This document shows, piece after piece, positions 47,930 through 60,965 of a stretch of 64,000 nt of DNA. The position numbers and the translations under genes were made by a program. Origin of the DNA: Protopterus annectens (taxonomy: Eukaryota; Chordata; Ceratodontiformes; Protopteridae); the NCBI RefSeq assembly GCF_019279795.1, contig NC_056725.1, positions 1,073,661,270 to 1,073,725,269 of the forward strand, given 5' to 3'. The notes beneath the pieces were generated by a model that was not told the origin of the DNA, ran no database searches, and worked only from the letters and a program-made list of their open reading frames with translations. Within the stretch, counting starts at the first letter, position 1; each line of letters opens with the position of its first letter.

Positions 47930-50739
47930 CCTAAACATTAGAAGCATAAATAATAAGGTCCATCACCTTCATGCCCTCTTAGATTCATATTCCCCAGACA
48001 TACTATGTCTACTGAAACCTGGTTAAAACCCTCAACTACAGATAATGAAGTAATACCACCAGATTATAACATACTAAGATTAGACCGTACCACTAGGAAG
48101 GGAGGAGGGGTCGCTGTACTTTACAAAACTACCCTTCACGTGACCTTTGACTCCTCACAATCACTCCAAGTTGATAATGCAGAAATCCTCATAACTAAGT
48201 TACAAATTAATAAAAACAAAAGTATAAATATTGTCTGTATCTACATTCCCCCAGGTAATAATGCAAACACTCTAGAATACATCCTCTCCTGGCTGGCTAC
48301 TAATTACCCCCAAGAAAAATTATTCTTGGAGACGTCAACATAGACTGGAACAGTTGTTCCTCAGAATCACCCACTATCCATATGAATCTATATGGCTTTA
48401 CTCAGACTATATCTTCCCCTACTAGGATCAATAAACCTAACCACAAAAAACGTACCCTGGATTGGATACTCATTAACAATCATCCAAACATGTACAGGAT
48501 TGGGACCCTACCTGATTATATAAGTGATCATTTTCTTACCTATATATTCAGGCAGAAGACTGATATCCCTTACCAACCCATTTACAAAACAACATGAAAC
48601 CATAAAAACTTCAACCCCACTAATTTCCAAAATGAACTCAAATCATGTAATTGATCAATCCTAAAACATTTGCCACATGAAGAAGCTGTAATATACTTCA
48701 ATACCAAATTCCTAGCCATCCTTGATACCCATGCACCTGCATGTTCTATCAGAACTAAAACAAGAACTGCACCATGGATTTCAAAAGATACCAGACAAAA
48801 GATCTTATTCAGAAAGTGTGGGCTACCTGGCATACTACCAAATCCCCCTTAGATCAACTCAGATATAGACAGCTAAGGAATGAGACAAAAACATCCATTA
48901 CGCTAGACAAAAAAAAACGTTTACTGCCAATTACAACAGAGGCACGAAACAATCTGCATAAGTTCTGGGCAGGCATAAATAAACTTCATCACCCAGGACA
49001 AACTACCACTCCTACCACCTCAGCTACCAACCAAAAACCTTCAGAGGATGTTGCCAATACCTTTAACAGTTTCCTTACAGAAACTATCCAGTCACTAGCT
49101 AGCAAACTATCTCTCAGTTGCCCAAGTCCGCCTGTCACTACAATCAGTTCCCAACTTGCCTTTAACTTTCAACCTGTTTCTACATCACTTATCCAAACTC
49201 TAATCAAGAAACTAAAACCAACCACCCTATCTGTGGATATCCTCCCTGCTGAGTATCTTCAAAAAGCAGCGGACACCATAGCATACCCCATTTCTATACT
49301 GATTAATAGAACTATATCAGAATCCTATATTCCCTCTCTCTGGAAGATATCACATGTTATTCCACTCCATAAAGGAGGTAGCTCAACAGAACTGTCAAAT
49401 TACAGGCCTATAGCCATTCTGTCACCCCTGGCTAAAATTATGGAGAAGTGTATCCATAAACAACTTCTGAAATATATCATTCAGAACAATTGCCTGCCAA
49501 ATCACAGCATGGGTTCAGACCTTTCCACAGCACCAGCACTGCCCTCCTCTCCTTCTCTAATGTTATCAATCAAAACTGAAACAATAACAAGCTCTCTTCT
49601 GCCCTCTTTCTTGATCTTTCTAAAGCTTTTGACATGGTAAACCACCCGCTACTCATAAATACACTCAAGACTATCCCCCTAGATGACCAGGCTATCCAAT
49701 GGTTTCAATCCTACCTGTGTGGGAGGCACCAGGCTGTACCTTGGCAGGACAAGCTATCTTCCCTGCTACCCATCACCCAAGCAGTCCCCCATAGCACTAT
49801 ATTAGGTCCCCTCCTATTTTCTGTCTTTATCAATAACCTGTACACTGTCATCCCTAAAGCATCTTGCATTCAATATGTGGATGACTCAACTCTGATTTGC
49901 TCTGCTTCCTCTCCTACAGACCTGCAGACTCTAACCCAAAATGTTTTTAATACTGTTGAAAATTGTCTCTTAGATCATCAACTAATTTTTAGTCAAACAA
50001 AACAAAGCTGTTGCTCTTCTCTCCCACACACAAGACCTCCTCTACCTTTACTATAAAACCTAACAATGGAACTATCATTGCCCTAGATCTTAGTATCAAA
50101 CTCTTAGGGGTTAAACTTGACAATAACCTCAAGTTTGATTTGCATATTTATCAAACCATCAAAAAATTTAACAAAAAACTTGGATTTCTATACAAGATTA
50201 AACCGTTTTTAACACTACTAGCTAGGACTGTTATTGCCCACACACTTCTACTCTCAACTCTGCTCTATGCCTCTCCTCTTTTTACTAATTTGAGTAAGAC
50301 TGACCTTAACAAACTCTCTAGATGCTACAACCATATTGCTAGATTTGCCACTGGTGCAGCCTACAAAACGCACCACTGTCTGAACCTAAATCTCCTAGGG
50401 TGGTTTGAATTGCCTAACCAACTTCCACATAGCCAATTAATAGTAGCCTATAAAATCCTCTACCAAAAAGAAAACACACCTGTACTTAAAAGCATCATAA
50501 CCCCTTATAGTAACCTCAAGACATCATCCGACAAGCTACTAGTTCAAACACTCAAATCCAGCAACTCAGCTGGTGACTCTCTATTTACCAACTATGTTGG
50601 CAAAACATGGAACTCACACCTGCTGTGCATACCTCAGATCACACTCTATCCCATTTCAAAAATAGTCTTAAACTGCTCCTTAAATGCCGTTGGCTTTGTT
50701 CTTGACCTGAGTGACTCCCACAATACAAACAAGTGCTAA
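47930..50739 (+). pseudogene. L2/CR1-group LINE EN-RT pseudogene
   Basis: EN: LLNIRSINNKVHHLHALL then, after a 1-nt shift near 48015, STETWLKPS, RKGGGVAVLYK, NIVCIYIPPG, SPTRINKPNHKKRTLDWIL and ISDHFLTY. RT: VIPLHKGGSSTELSNYRPIA, FLDLSKAFDMVNHPLLI (motif A, spanning a shift near 49.63 kb), STILGPLLFSVFIN (motif B) and QYVDDSTLICSAS (motif C). A third shift near 50.03 kb leads to a C-terminal part with VKLDNNLKFDLHI, LLSTLLYASPLF and AYKTHHCLNLNLLGW. The pieces are long and readable, so the copy is fairly young, but at least five frameshifts make it inactive. No ORF1 was found. Confidence 0.8.
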
Positions 50740-50954
50740 ATAGGACACCTGTCTTAATCTAGTTTTCTTTCTTATTGAAAGGTTACTACTTTGTATTAAA
50801 TGTGATAGACTGTATTGACTTTTATCCTGACATGAGTGTGCTATTGAAATGTAATAGTAATAGTGATATACTTGTATTATGCAAAATACCTCTGTATGTA
50901 CAATACCTCTCTGTATGTGTGGTGCTATTATAGTGCTCTGATTGTAACATGTAA

Positions 50955-50956
<2 letters not shown>

Positions 50957-51021
<65 letters not shown>
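50957..51021. repeat. (TG)n microsatellite in LINE 3' UTR
   Basis: 65 bp of TG just 5' of ATGGAGCTTTTCTCCCCGGG. Confidence 0.95.
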
Positions 51022-51024
<3 letters not shown>

Positions 51025-51419
51025 GAGCTTTTCTCCCCGGGCCTCCTCTGAAAATGGACATATATCCAGTTAGACTATCCCGGTCAACAAATGTAAAATA
51101 AAATAAAACAAACAAACAAACAAATAAATAAATAAATCACATTTTGTTATACCATTGTGTTGTTGTTTAAAAATCAGCTGTTGTCACTATTGATAACAAC
51201 ATCTGATCATTAGTCTATCCATTTTAACATAATTTGCCATCAACTACAATTATGATAATGTCAAAGTACATGTTTGTTGTTGCAAAAAGATGTGAGAAGA
51301 AAGAATTGTTCACTTGAATGCACTTCTTGCTCCAGTCATTGCTACACATAACCATGCAATGCATTTCATTCACTGGCTGTAATTTCCCTAACATATATTA
51401 CTATTCTAATATATTTTCT

Positions 51420-52510
51420 ATTTGGTCTTAGCTTGTAATTGTGCGAATAAGGTTCACTGCCTCAGGAAAAAAGTGAAACAATTAGTTTAGACTACCATGT
51501 ATAGCTCAAGCATGCCAGACATCATGCCATAACAGAGAGAATACATACTTCATTAAATGCAGCCAACAGATGTCAAATTCTGTAACACTAGGGGTAACTG
51601 AAGTGAATCAAGATAAATAAGATAGATAAAGTATTGAATTCTGTTTACAGAACACTCTGCCATTATTCACAATATTTACTTCTCCATTTATTTTCATTTT
51701 AAGGTACACTTGTTCTCTGCTTGGCATCATGCAAACACAGTTCACCACTTAAGGAAAAAAAGTGAAAAAAATAATTTAGGTTGCCTTAGGAAGGTCAAAA
51801 ATGTCAGATGTCATTGCACAGCCCCCTGTAATTGGGAGAGCACTTACTTCAGTAAATGCATCTGGCAGATGGCTAATTCTGTGGCAAGAGGAATACCAGA
51901 AGAGAATTAAGTTACATAAGGCATGTGAAGCATTGTTAGAATCCTGTGTAGAGATGACATTGCAATTTATAACAGTTTTCTTTTTTATGCATTAGATCTT
52001 CACTTGGCAGCATGCAAACAGGGAGCACTACCTAAAGAAAAACAGTGAAACATTTGGTTTAGGCTACCCTAGGTAGTTCAAAAATGGCTGACAGGTTTGC
52101 ACATCTGGCAGTACTCTGCATAAGAATTACTCAAGAAATATGTCTGTCAGGTAACTTTCTCTGTTGCACAAAGTATAACTAAGAACTGATAAAATAAAGT
52201 ACATGAAGCATTGTTTGAATCATATTTGCAGGACACTTTGCCATAAATCACAATATTTACTTTTCCATTTTAAGGTACATTTGCTCTTCACTTGGCAGCA
52301 TGCAAACATGTTTCATTGTCTAAGGAAAAAAGTGAAACATTTAGTTTAGATTGACTCAGTTAGCTCAGACATGCTTGACAACATTGGAGAGAAGAAATTC
52401 CACATGGTATGATGTTATCTTTGTGGAACAAAAGGTAATGGCAGTGCATTTTGATCAATAATACACCCAATTAAGGGCTCAAATCCAGCAACAAGATACT
52501 TTTTAAGTAG
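51420..52510. repeat. ~295-bp tandem array in copy 4
   Basis: About four units, with AAGGWAAAAAAGTGAAA blocks at about 51460, 51750, 52035 and 52325 and CTTGGCAGCATGCAAACA blocks before them. It is the inverted equivalent of 29.93-32.15 kb. The last unit ends GGGCTCAAATCC (about 52478), a B-box-like word, now on the plus strand as expected for the inversion. Confidence 0.8.
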
Positions 52511-52873
52511 GGTTTAAGAAGCACATTTCTCAAATATTTTTGAATAAGACTGTAACAGTAAAGAAAATCAATAGTGTTAAAATGTTCCTTGCAAGCAATA
52601 TATCAGTAAGCCTTATGTAATGAAAAAGGGGTGCTTAAGCATTAATGTTTCAGATATATGGGCAACCTACTATAAGTCCTCCTTCTTATACATGGCAATG
52701 AATATATTTCATACAAAAATCACTTGCATATGTATGATGGGCAAAATACATTTGTTGTAATTATCATAACTCATCACATATCCCAACTCTGTGTTTAGGA
52801 CCCTTATGTCTTCTGAACTATGTATGTAACATAAACAGACCTGTCTTGAGCATGACATTCAGCTGCATCCATG

Positions 52874-53418
52874 TTCATAGGGTCATAGGTGTTTACCAGG
52901 CTAATGACCACAAGGGCCTTTTTAAGCCTAGCCATGCATTCAAAATCTCTGACAAATTCCGGTACCTTTGATACGTGAAATCATGGGATTGCGAGATGAA
53001 ACATTTACAAGCAGGGGTCTGGGAGATAAACCACTTACAGGTTGCCTGTGTCCATTAGAGACATAGGTGCAAAACCAAGGATGAATTTCCTATTCCCCAT
53101 CCAATTGTCCAAGTTACATTTGAATTGGGTTAGTGAGGAACTCTGCTCCACATGGATGGGGAGCCTCTGGGATACATACCTGTTTCTCTAGCAGGTCCTA
53201 TTTATATCACAGACAAGGTTTAAGTCTTTATTATGGGTAATTCGGGTGCTGCTTGTTTTGTGGATATGCTGAAGGTCCATCAGAGTGGTTTCTGACAATG
53301 CCCTGTATGCCAGGCATAGATATCCCCTTAATACCCTGTAGAAGACAGAATACAGGTATAAGATCTTCAGGCAATCTGCACAGGACATTTTACTTATGCT
53401 CTATATTCTTTTAGTGAA
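52874..53418 (-). pseudogene. CR1-like LINE copy G, 3' end
   Basis: 3' UTR plus RT C-terminal remnant (LCLAYRALSETTLMDL, DLNLVCDINRTC on the minus strand), same subfamily as copies E and F. The insertion site is confirmed by the empty site in Harbinger-like copy 3. There GATGGATGCAG and ATTTACTTA are adjacent on the opposite strand (about 29.53-29.56 kb), while here CTGCATCC and CCATACTTACTTGC flank the LINE. Confidence 0.85.
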
Positions 53419-53954
53419 CCATACTTACTTGCAGTAAAAATGACTTTCATATAGGAATGTATTCCAAGACAGGATTGCATCCACACACATATAAGCCTCT
53501 CAAAAGTGTATCTCCATTTATTTGGATATCAATAAATGTCAAATTTCCATGGTGTAAAGTAAATTATCCTGTGACAAAATCAATTGCATGTTTTTCCTCC
53601 TTTATCCCATGTGTTCAATTTCCATCTGTTAAAATAATATTTTAACATTAGGTAATCCTCAACATAATATTATGTCAGAATTCACCTTTCAAAGTGCAAC
53701 CCTGAAAAGCCATGCCAGTCAGCAGTCCATTGTTGAAAATTGGAGCCTATAATAATGGGTGGAGCATCACACATAGCACAACTCATTGCCATGTTTCACA
53801 CCTTTACTGCTATCCGCTAAGCTATTTGCCGCAAGTAGTGCCAGTGTGTCTGCCAAGTTTGCCAAGGAGGCCATCTGCTTTCAATCATGCAAATGCAGTT
53901 GTCAAGACTGTGTGTTTACACAATACCAGTAACACACAAGATCTGAATTAGCAT

Positions 53955-55450
53955 ATTTTGTTAGCCTGACATGGCTGGAGAGGGAGACAATGTTGTTAAA
54001 TTTATATCACGATGGTTGGGCATTGAGGAGTCCAAGGTATTTGTGGCACTCCTTGTGATACTCTAAATCTGTATGCTGCTACAGGGGAATTACACCAGGT
54101 CTCAGTTAAGGCTAAGGCTTGGAATAGCTTAGCCAAGAGTTGTCTCCAATGCACAATGTCATCACCACAACAGTGACCTTAAAAGCACAAGCAGGACTTC
54201 TTAAACTGATAGCAGGCTGAATTTAGGATGGAAAATACCCCTGAGTCTGTAAGTATACTGACCTATAATCTGTCTATGATATAGCAGTAATTAGCCAGCC
54301 AATGCAGTTATTCATTATGTTTTCACATACATTTTTATTATTTTTTTCTCTACAGGTGCAGAAGAGATAACTGCAAATTGTGAGGTTCACAAGGAGAGAT
54401 TAACTCACCTCAGAGTAGCATAGAGAAAGTGTGAATCAAGCAAAAAAATAAAACCACAATACTATATTCATTCCTCCTAACACTAACATTTCGAGCAAGC
54501 ATACCTCATCATTCATCTCAAGCTTAAATGTCTTGCCCAATAAGTGTTGCTGCTTGCAGTAGGCAATCAGAATACCATCTTTACTGTGTGTGGGTTCAGT
54601 AGTCTGAAGCAGCCTTTTTTTTTTTTTTTTTTGTTTGTTTTGCTTTATTAGTTGATAATTGTTTGTACGATCTTAACAGCAGTCTGTCAGTAAGAATTAT
54701 ATTATGGCAATTGTGATTATTAAGTTAGAATGCATACTTTCAATCACTTATAGTGAAATAAAGACAGCTGTTTTTTTATATCTGAACAGTGACATTTGTT
54801 TATTTATTAACATATAAATAGCTTTCTAGCATATATGGATGTTGCAAAGGTGTGCAACTGTAAATTATCACAACTGTTTATATGATGCAAAATTAAAGTT
54901 TGTTTAAAGTATACAGTACTGTCCCATGTCATGCATGTAATTATCTTATTTTTGTCTCCTCCAGCATTCTTTTTTTTTCTGTGAGGAGGGGTGTTTGCAA
55001 CTTAATATATCTGTTGTTTGCATAACTTGATGATATAAATTTATCAACAACAGAACAGAGAGGTACACTGACCACTGAGTCTCTGCCTGCCATATCCCCA
55101 CACATGACAGCACAGACACCTAGCACTTCAGGGTCACAAATTGTCAGTATTGCCTCCACAATCCATGCCCTACCTGTTCCAAGTATAGCAGGTAGCTCTG
55201 CTTCTGGTGCAATGGTACCCTCTAGCAGCAGTAGTAGTGGAGGTGGTGATTTTGCACCAGGCAAGAGTTGACAATGCTGATGGGGATATAATGAAGAGGG
55301 GCCTTGGTGCGCATATTGGCTGGATTGAAAAGGTCCTGCATTGCATTGCAAAGATTATGTCACGTCTGGCACTGACCCATGGAGCTGCTGCAGGAGACAG
55401 TGATAACAATTCTGAGGGTGAGGATTGGATTCTCACTGTTCTCATGCGAG
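53955..55450 (+). pseudogene. Harbinger-like accessory protein pseudogene, copy 4
   Basis: Exon-like pieces: 53955-54250 (Myb-like: RWLGIEESKVFVALLVIL, LLQGNYT), 54358-54420 after a TTTTTTCTCTACAG acceptor (helical, EEITANCEVHKERLTHL), and 55060-55450 (GGGDFAPGKS-type linker, GDIMKRGLGAHIGWIEKVL, GDSDNNSEGED). It parallels copy 3 exon by exon with independent stops and frameshifts. No function remains. Confidence 0.5.
54615..54632. repeat. T homopolymer
   Basis: 18 T in a row. Isolated low-complexity tract. Confidence 0.9.
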
Positions 55451-56216
55451 ATGTGAGTGCGACTCCAATATCCGCTACATATCCCCTGTCATGGTGTCCC
55501 CCAAACATTTGTCTCCATCATGATCACTGTCTGTCTTGTATGTCCTATATGTCTGCAGATGCTTCCTAACCTGGCTTACCTACCCGACCTTCTCATTCCT
55601 AATCACCTTTCTCAACATTCTTCTCATTCCCTCCAAAAAAAAAAAAAAATGGGCACCTGTTCCACCCAAAAATTACACCCCATACATACCATACATAGTT
55701 GTCTCCACTCCAGAAAAAATGGGCACCTGTTCCCCGAAACAAATTACACCCCATACATGGTTCTCTGCAATTTGTTTTGGTCCAGTAGGCCATACAGCAT
55801 TATTCCATTGCTGTCACCCTTCACCGGTATGGTGACTGAAAAGTCATGAAATTTTATGTACAATTGTACTATGACATTGTGAAAAAGTGGATTTCTATAG
55901 TGCTCTCCTGTCACCCTCCTGCAAAAATATTCTATTCTTTTCCCTGTGTGCTACCCTCTGATTGCAAACTTCATATTCAGCACTGTCCTATCCACCCCTT
56001 TTTCACACATTTAATCTGATCAGAAAATAGATTCACATACAATGCACACAGCCAGAAAAGGCTCAAGAAAAAGGCTTTGCTTTATGTCCTCAGCATTTGC
56101 ACAGAGCTTGTTATATCAACAATGCTGAGTAACAGTGAAAACTGTTTATCTTCTTTTTACAAATGCTGGAGACTATAATGTAATCTGTAGTGGCCCTGTT
56201 ACTGTCATGCAAATGT

Positions 56217-56302
56217 GCCTAAGCTAGTTACGAAAACAAAATCGCCACTGATTCTAAAGACGACCACAAAGCATTCTATAGCTATGTCAAGAATCTCAAT
56301 GG
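56217..56302 (+). pseudogene. CR1-like LINE scrap (EN-RT linker)
   Basis: About 28 codons read YENKIATDSKDDHKAFYSYV. This matches FEIKIVQDTKDNHKAFFTYG of the copy A linker. It is bounded by Harbinger-like copy 4 on the left and an L1/Tx1-type element on the right. Confidence 0.7.
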
Positions 56303-57430
56303 CGGGGGGCGTGGCCAAGGATAAACACAGGATAGCAGCAGATTTCTTCAGCTCCACCAATTTCATTACATTGACAGGAATTAATTACTTAAAAAATTAA
56401 TTCTTGAAGTAATTTTCTTTCTAAATATGTTTGTTTTATATAGTTCTTGAACTATATCTAAAAAAGAAAGGAAATCTTAATAATATTCCTGTCAGAAATT
56501 ACTTTGGAAATTTTCCTGTCAGTTTATCAGTCTGAAATGAGTTCCAGTAAGACAAATTCTCAAGACTCCAGCATCAAGAAAGAACTTCAATCTCTGATAA
56601 TTATAGTCCAGCAACTTACTGATAAGATGGATAAAATGGATACTAAAATAGACACTTTCATAGAAAAAACTACAAAACAAATAGACTTGTTACATATGGA
56701 CCTGCAACAACAGAAGATCCAGATGACAGGCATAGAAGAAGCTGTGAATGACATGGAAAATAAAATACAAGAAGAGGAAATCAACATTGAGTTTCTGCTG
56801 AAACAAAATACACATTTACAAACAAAGCTGGATGACCTGGAAAATAGATCTAGGCGCAATAACATTAGGATTTTTGGACTGCCAGAAAATATTGAAGGTA
56901 ACAATATTACTTCTTTTTAACAACATGGCTCCCTAAAACTTTAGATTTACCAGAAGCATTCTCTTTTGGTATCGAAAGAGCACATAGATCTATAGCTAAT
57001 ACCAACTCTAACAAAAACTATCCTAGATCAGTTATAGTTAGATTTCTATCATCTTTGATAAAGAGATGGTTCTTAAATCTGCTTGGGCTAAAGCTCCTGT
57101 TAAGTTTAATGAGACAACTGTGCGTTTTGACAATGACTATTCTTCCATGGTAATTGCTAAAAGAAAAGTTTTTCTGCCACTAATAAGGGAGCTTAAAAAG
57201 CACAGTTTAAAACATACCTTCTGTTTCCTGCCAAGCTTAAAATCTTCCTTCCTGATGGTCCTAAGGTCTTCGATGATTTAGACTCTGCTTTACTGTTTGT
57301 CAAAGAAAAAGGATTTTGGATAAAATAGAAGAAATGGAATGGGCTAGTTCTTCATTAAAGAGATTGGCAACTGAAGCTTCCTGGAAGACTTCAGAGAAGA
57401 AGAAGAGACTAAAAACAAATGATTTGTTAT
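56303..57430 (+). pseudogene. L1/Tx1-type LINE 5' end with ORF1 pseudogene
   Basis: It begins with a GGGGGGCGTGGCC-type start like many L1-group 5' UTRs. The ORF1 ATG is at 56537. The first 128 codons are open: a coiled coil (IVQQLTDKMDKMDTKIDTFI onward), then DDLENRSRRNNIRIFGLPEN, the signature entry into the ORF1p RRM. The RRM and C-terminal domain continue in shifted frames (LPEAFSFGIERAHRSI, SVIVRFLS, AKRKVFLPLIRELKKHSL) to about 57330. ORF1p is a trimeric RNA chaperone in L1. No ORF2 follows, so the copy is 3'-truncated or deleted. Confidence 0.78.
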
Positions 57431-58265
57431 ATGTTTTTTTTTCTCTCATCATTTTAGTTCATTATTAATCTTTTGAATATAGTTCCTGCATTTCCAGAAA
57501 GCCACAAATATTTTGGAAAAGATTTAATCAAAGTTATTCTCTATGTGCAAAGAAATGTTTTGTTTCATAACCAGTCAAAATGCCTGAGGATTTAATGGCA
57601 GGCTGTGACTCGATTTGTTTTCTTTCTGAAAAAGTAAGGTTAGTAATTTGATACATTTTTTATCTTTATCTTTTTTCCTTCTTCTTTTATTATTTTCTTT
57701 GTTTAAACAATGACATTCTATTTAGATTATGTAGTGGGTAAAGGGTGGGGAGGGCAGGAGAGAACAGTAATGAAAATATCATTAATAGAATAATAACATA
57801 TTTATTTCTTGTAAAAGTTTATAAGTTCTTCAAATGCTATTTCTAATTATACTTCCTTGATTATACTGCTTATGCTTGTTTGTAAATAATCTGTCATGCT
57901 TTAACTAATAATAATCAGAACTAAATAAGAGTAAATAATATGTTTTATTTTTAACTCTATTAATATAAACAGTAAGTAACATTCCATTGTATATACTTCT
58001 TACAGCTTTCTCTTACATTTTTTATTTCTGCCTCACTCCCTTTTATTTTCTACTCTCTTTTCTTTTCTTTATTAATATATAGAAATGCTTTTGACTGTGT
58101 GGGCACAGTGAATAATAGGATTTGTATGAAAATTGAGTTGGGAGAAGAATGCTGAGTTTTATTGCTTGTTGGTAATTTTGAGTTTAATTTCACTTGCATA
58201 GAGGCTGTGATGATCTGTGGAATACATTGTGGAGGTTCTGTCATGTTTAGATGCATTTACACTGC
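57431..58265. other. no gene recognised
   Basis: AT- and T-rich sequence, no supported feature. Confidence 0.4.
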
Positions 58266-58866
58266 TAAATGAATGTTTGTCACTAGTTTTAATAAGTTTC
58301 CGCCAAAATGTTAAGAGAGACAATCTGGGATGTGGGCTGTCTTATGCACAATGTCCTTGAGTTACCTCAGAATCTTCAAATCACAGAATTCTCACAGAGA
58401 AACTGAAAGCAGTTAGTATAAACATTGACAAGGTTATCACACTGACACACCACAGATTCAGGAAAAATACTCTGTTCATAAAATATGTCAGTTATAATGA
58501 GTTTAAATGATGTAGTTTCTTGTAGTAAGTAAATGTCTTATTTTAGAAGGCATAAAAAATGAAACATTTATTTAAATGTTTTTGAAAATCTACTTAACAG
58601 CAGCATAATAATCTGTGTTAAATTTGTGTTCCAAACATATACTTTACTATAACTCATTTAATTCATCTGATTGACAAACATAAATAATCTTATAACTCTA
58701 TTCTGGAAGAAATGTCGTGATATATTTTAAAGCAGTAGGTTAGCATGATTGTAAAATCTGGTTACCAATATGTGTTTGCTGTGCATTGTTTTGTATAAAG
58801 CAGACAGATTTATTCTGGGGACAGCAAGTGGGATGGTGCTCTGCAGGGACACAACTCAGTGAGATC

Positions 58867-58969
<103 letters not shown>

Positions 58970-59662
58970 TGTGATGGCTTTTTTTCTGAGAGTCTGCATG
59001 GCTATCCAATATGATTTGTAATGATTTCTATGAATACAATGTTTTACTCTATTGACAAAATGAATGTTTGCCACAAGTTTTAATAAGTTTCCCGCCAAAA
59101 TGTTAAGGGAGACAATCTGGGATGTGGGCTGTCTCATGCACAGTGTCCATGAGTTTCCTCAGAAGCTTCACTCACAGAATTTTCACAGAGAAACTGAAAG
59201 CAGTTAGTATAAACATTGACAAGGTTATCACACTGACACACCACAGATTCAGGAAAAATACTCTATTCATAAAATGTGTCAGTTATGATGAGTTTAGATG
59301 ATGTAGTTTCTTGTAGCAAGTAAATATCTTATTTTAGAAGGCATAGAAAATGAAACATTTATTTAAATGTTTTTGAAAATCTACTTAACAGTAGCATAAT
59401 AATCTGTGTTAAAACGTGTGTCCCAAACATATACTTTACTATAACTCATTTAATTCATCTGATTGACAAGCATAAATAATCTTATAACTCTATTCTGGAA
59501 GAAATGTCATGTGATATATTTTAAAGCAGTAGGTTAGCATGATTGTAAAATCTGGTTGCTAGTGTGTGTTTGCTGTGCATTATTTTGTGTGAAGCGGACA
59601 GATTTGTTCTGGGGACGGCAAGTGGGATGGTGCTCTGCAGGGCACGGCTCGGTGAGATCAGA

Positions 59663-59914
<252 letters not shown>

Positions 59915-60025
59915 TGATGGCTTTTTTTTTAGGTAATAACGCAGGTGTTTCTGAGAATCTGCATAACTACGCAATATGATTTATAATAATTTTATGAATA
60001 CAATATTTTACTCTATTGACAATAA

Positions 60026-60965
60026 TGAGTTTAAGTAAATGCTCATATACAAACAATTCAAGATTTTTGGAAGCTGTTGATAGAATTCACATGACAGAAA
60101 ATAGATGCATCTTAATGCATGTAATGTCTGAATCATATTAGCCAAAGTTTTTGATTTAAATGAATGTTAGAACATAATTTTCTCTCCTCTTGATTTCTAA
60201 CATTAAGATTATTTGAATGCTATTAGAATACAAGTGTTATATATTACATAGATCTATATAATAGTATGAACAGTTTTTAAAAAAAAAAAAAAGTTTATTT
60301 TAGTTTATATGATGCTGTTTTACCAAATGTGTAGTTTTGTCTTGATAACTTCTTAAACTTCAGCTTGGCAAGCTAAGAACTTGGTTATATTCAACTGGAC
60401 GTATAAGAGAATTTAAGTACCTTTTTATGCACTTTTTCTTTTAAAAAATACAGTATTTAAATTGATTTAAACTGTGTATGAAGGAGTGTTGAAGGAATTT
60501 TTAACTGGTTATTCTGCTCTTCAGTTATTCCCACCCACCCGCCCTGTTTTTGTTTGGTTGGTGTTAATCTTAGTGGCATTGAAACTGCCGCCTCGCCTCA
60601 GCCTGCCTCTGGGCCCATCTCATTTGCTCACTCAACTGAGTGCAGTGAGATCATATTCTGATTTCAGGCACTCCTACTGTGTACAAAGAGAGCATCTGGG
60701 AAATAGAAAAAAAAAAATTAAGCTTATTTCCTGCCTTTCTTGTTAAGACTGGTACAGACTATTTGTAGGCTTCTGAGCCCCCAAGCCCTTCTGTGTTTGA
60801 GGGAAGCCTTCTAGCTTGTTTTTTTTCTTGTAACTAGCCAGTTTTCTAGTTTCAGCACTCAAATCTGTTTCTTTGATCTCAGCACTTGTTCAGAAAAAAA
60901 AAAAAAAAATTCATCTGCTTTTACTGTACTTGTGTTTTTACCTACTTCTTTACTTTTGCATCATC
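60026..60965. other. no gene; possible outer 5' UTR of the LINE at 62 kb
   Basis: Contains A-runs (60277-60292, about 60894-60909) and C/T-rich 60530-60620. No coding homology. It may include the start of the LINE C 5' UTR, but its boundary cannot be seen. Confidence 0.35.

Larger units (their letters stand above)
47488..51137 (+). mobile_element. L2/CR1-group LINE copy J, nearly full length but frameshifted
   Basis: 5' region (47488-47926) with one 116-bp subrepeat, then the endonuclease frame (47930-48600), RT (48600-50740) and a 3' UTR. The 3' UTR contains a TG microsatellite and ends in AAAC/AAAT simple repeats (about 51100-51137). It lies directly against the Harbinger-like copy 4 and probably inserted at its edge. 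The clade within the Jockey/CR1/L2 group is unresolved. The YVDD catalytic box and FLDLSKAFDMVNH distinguish it from the FADD CR1-like copies. Confidence 0.75.
51140..56216 (+). mobile_element. Harbinger-like repeat copy 4 (element orientation plus)
   Basis: Reverse-complement counterpart of 26565-32150. Order: flank shared with 30.82-31.06 kb, ~295-bp tandem array (51.42-52.51 kb), GACATAAGGGTCC-type block (52.6-52.86 kb), Myb-like exon (53.96-54.25 kb), short exon (54.36-54.42 kb), C-terminal exon (55.06-55.45 kb) and the AATGTGCC end (56.2 kb). It ends exactly where a CR1 fragment begins (56217). Confidence 0.6.

Noticed and set aside
60474-60746. 90-residue ORF starting MYEGVLKEF
   Set aside because: No recognisable domain or splice context, and adjacent to LINE 5' UTR. 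Probably chance.
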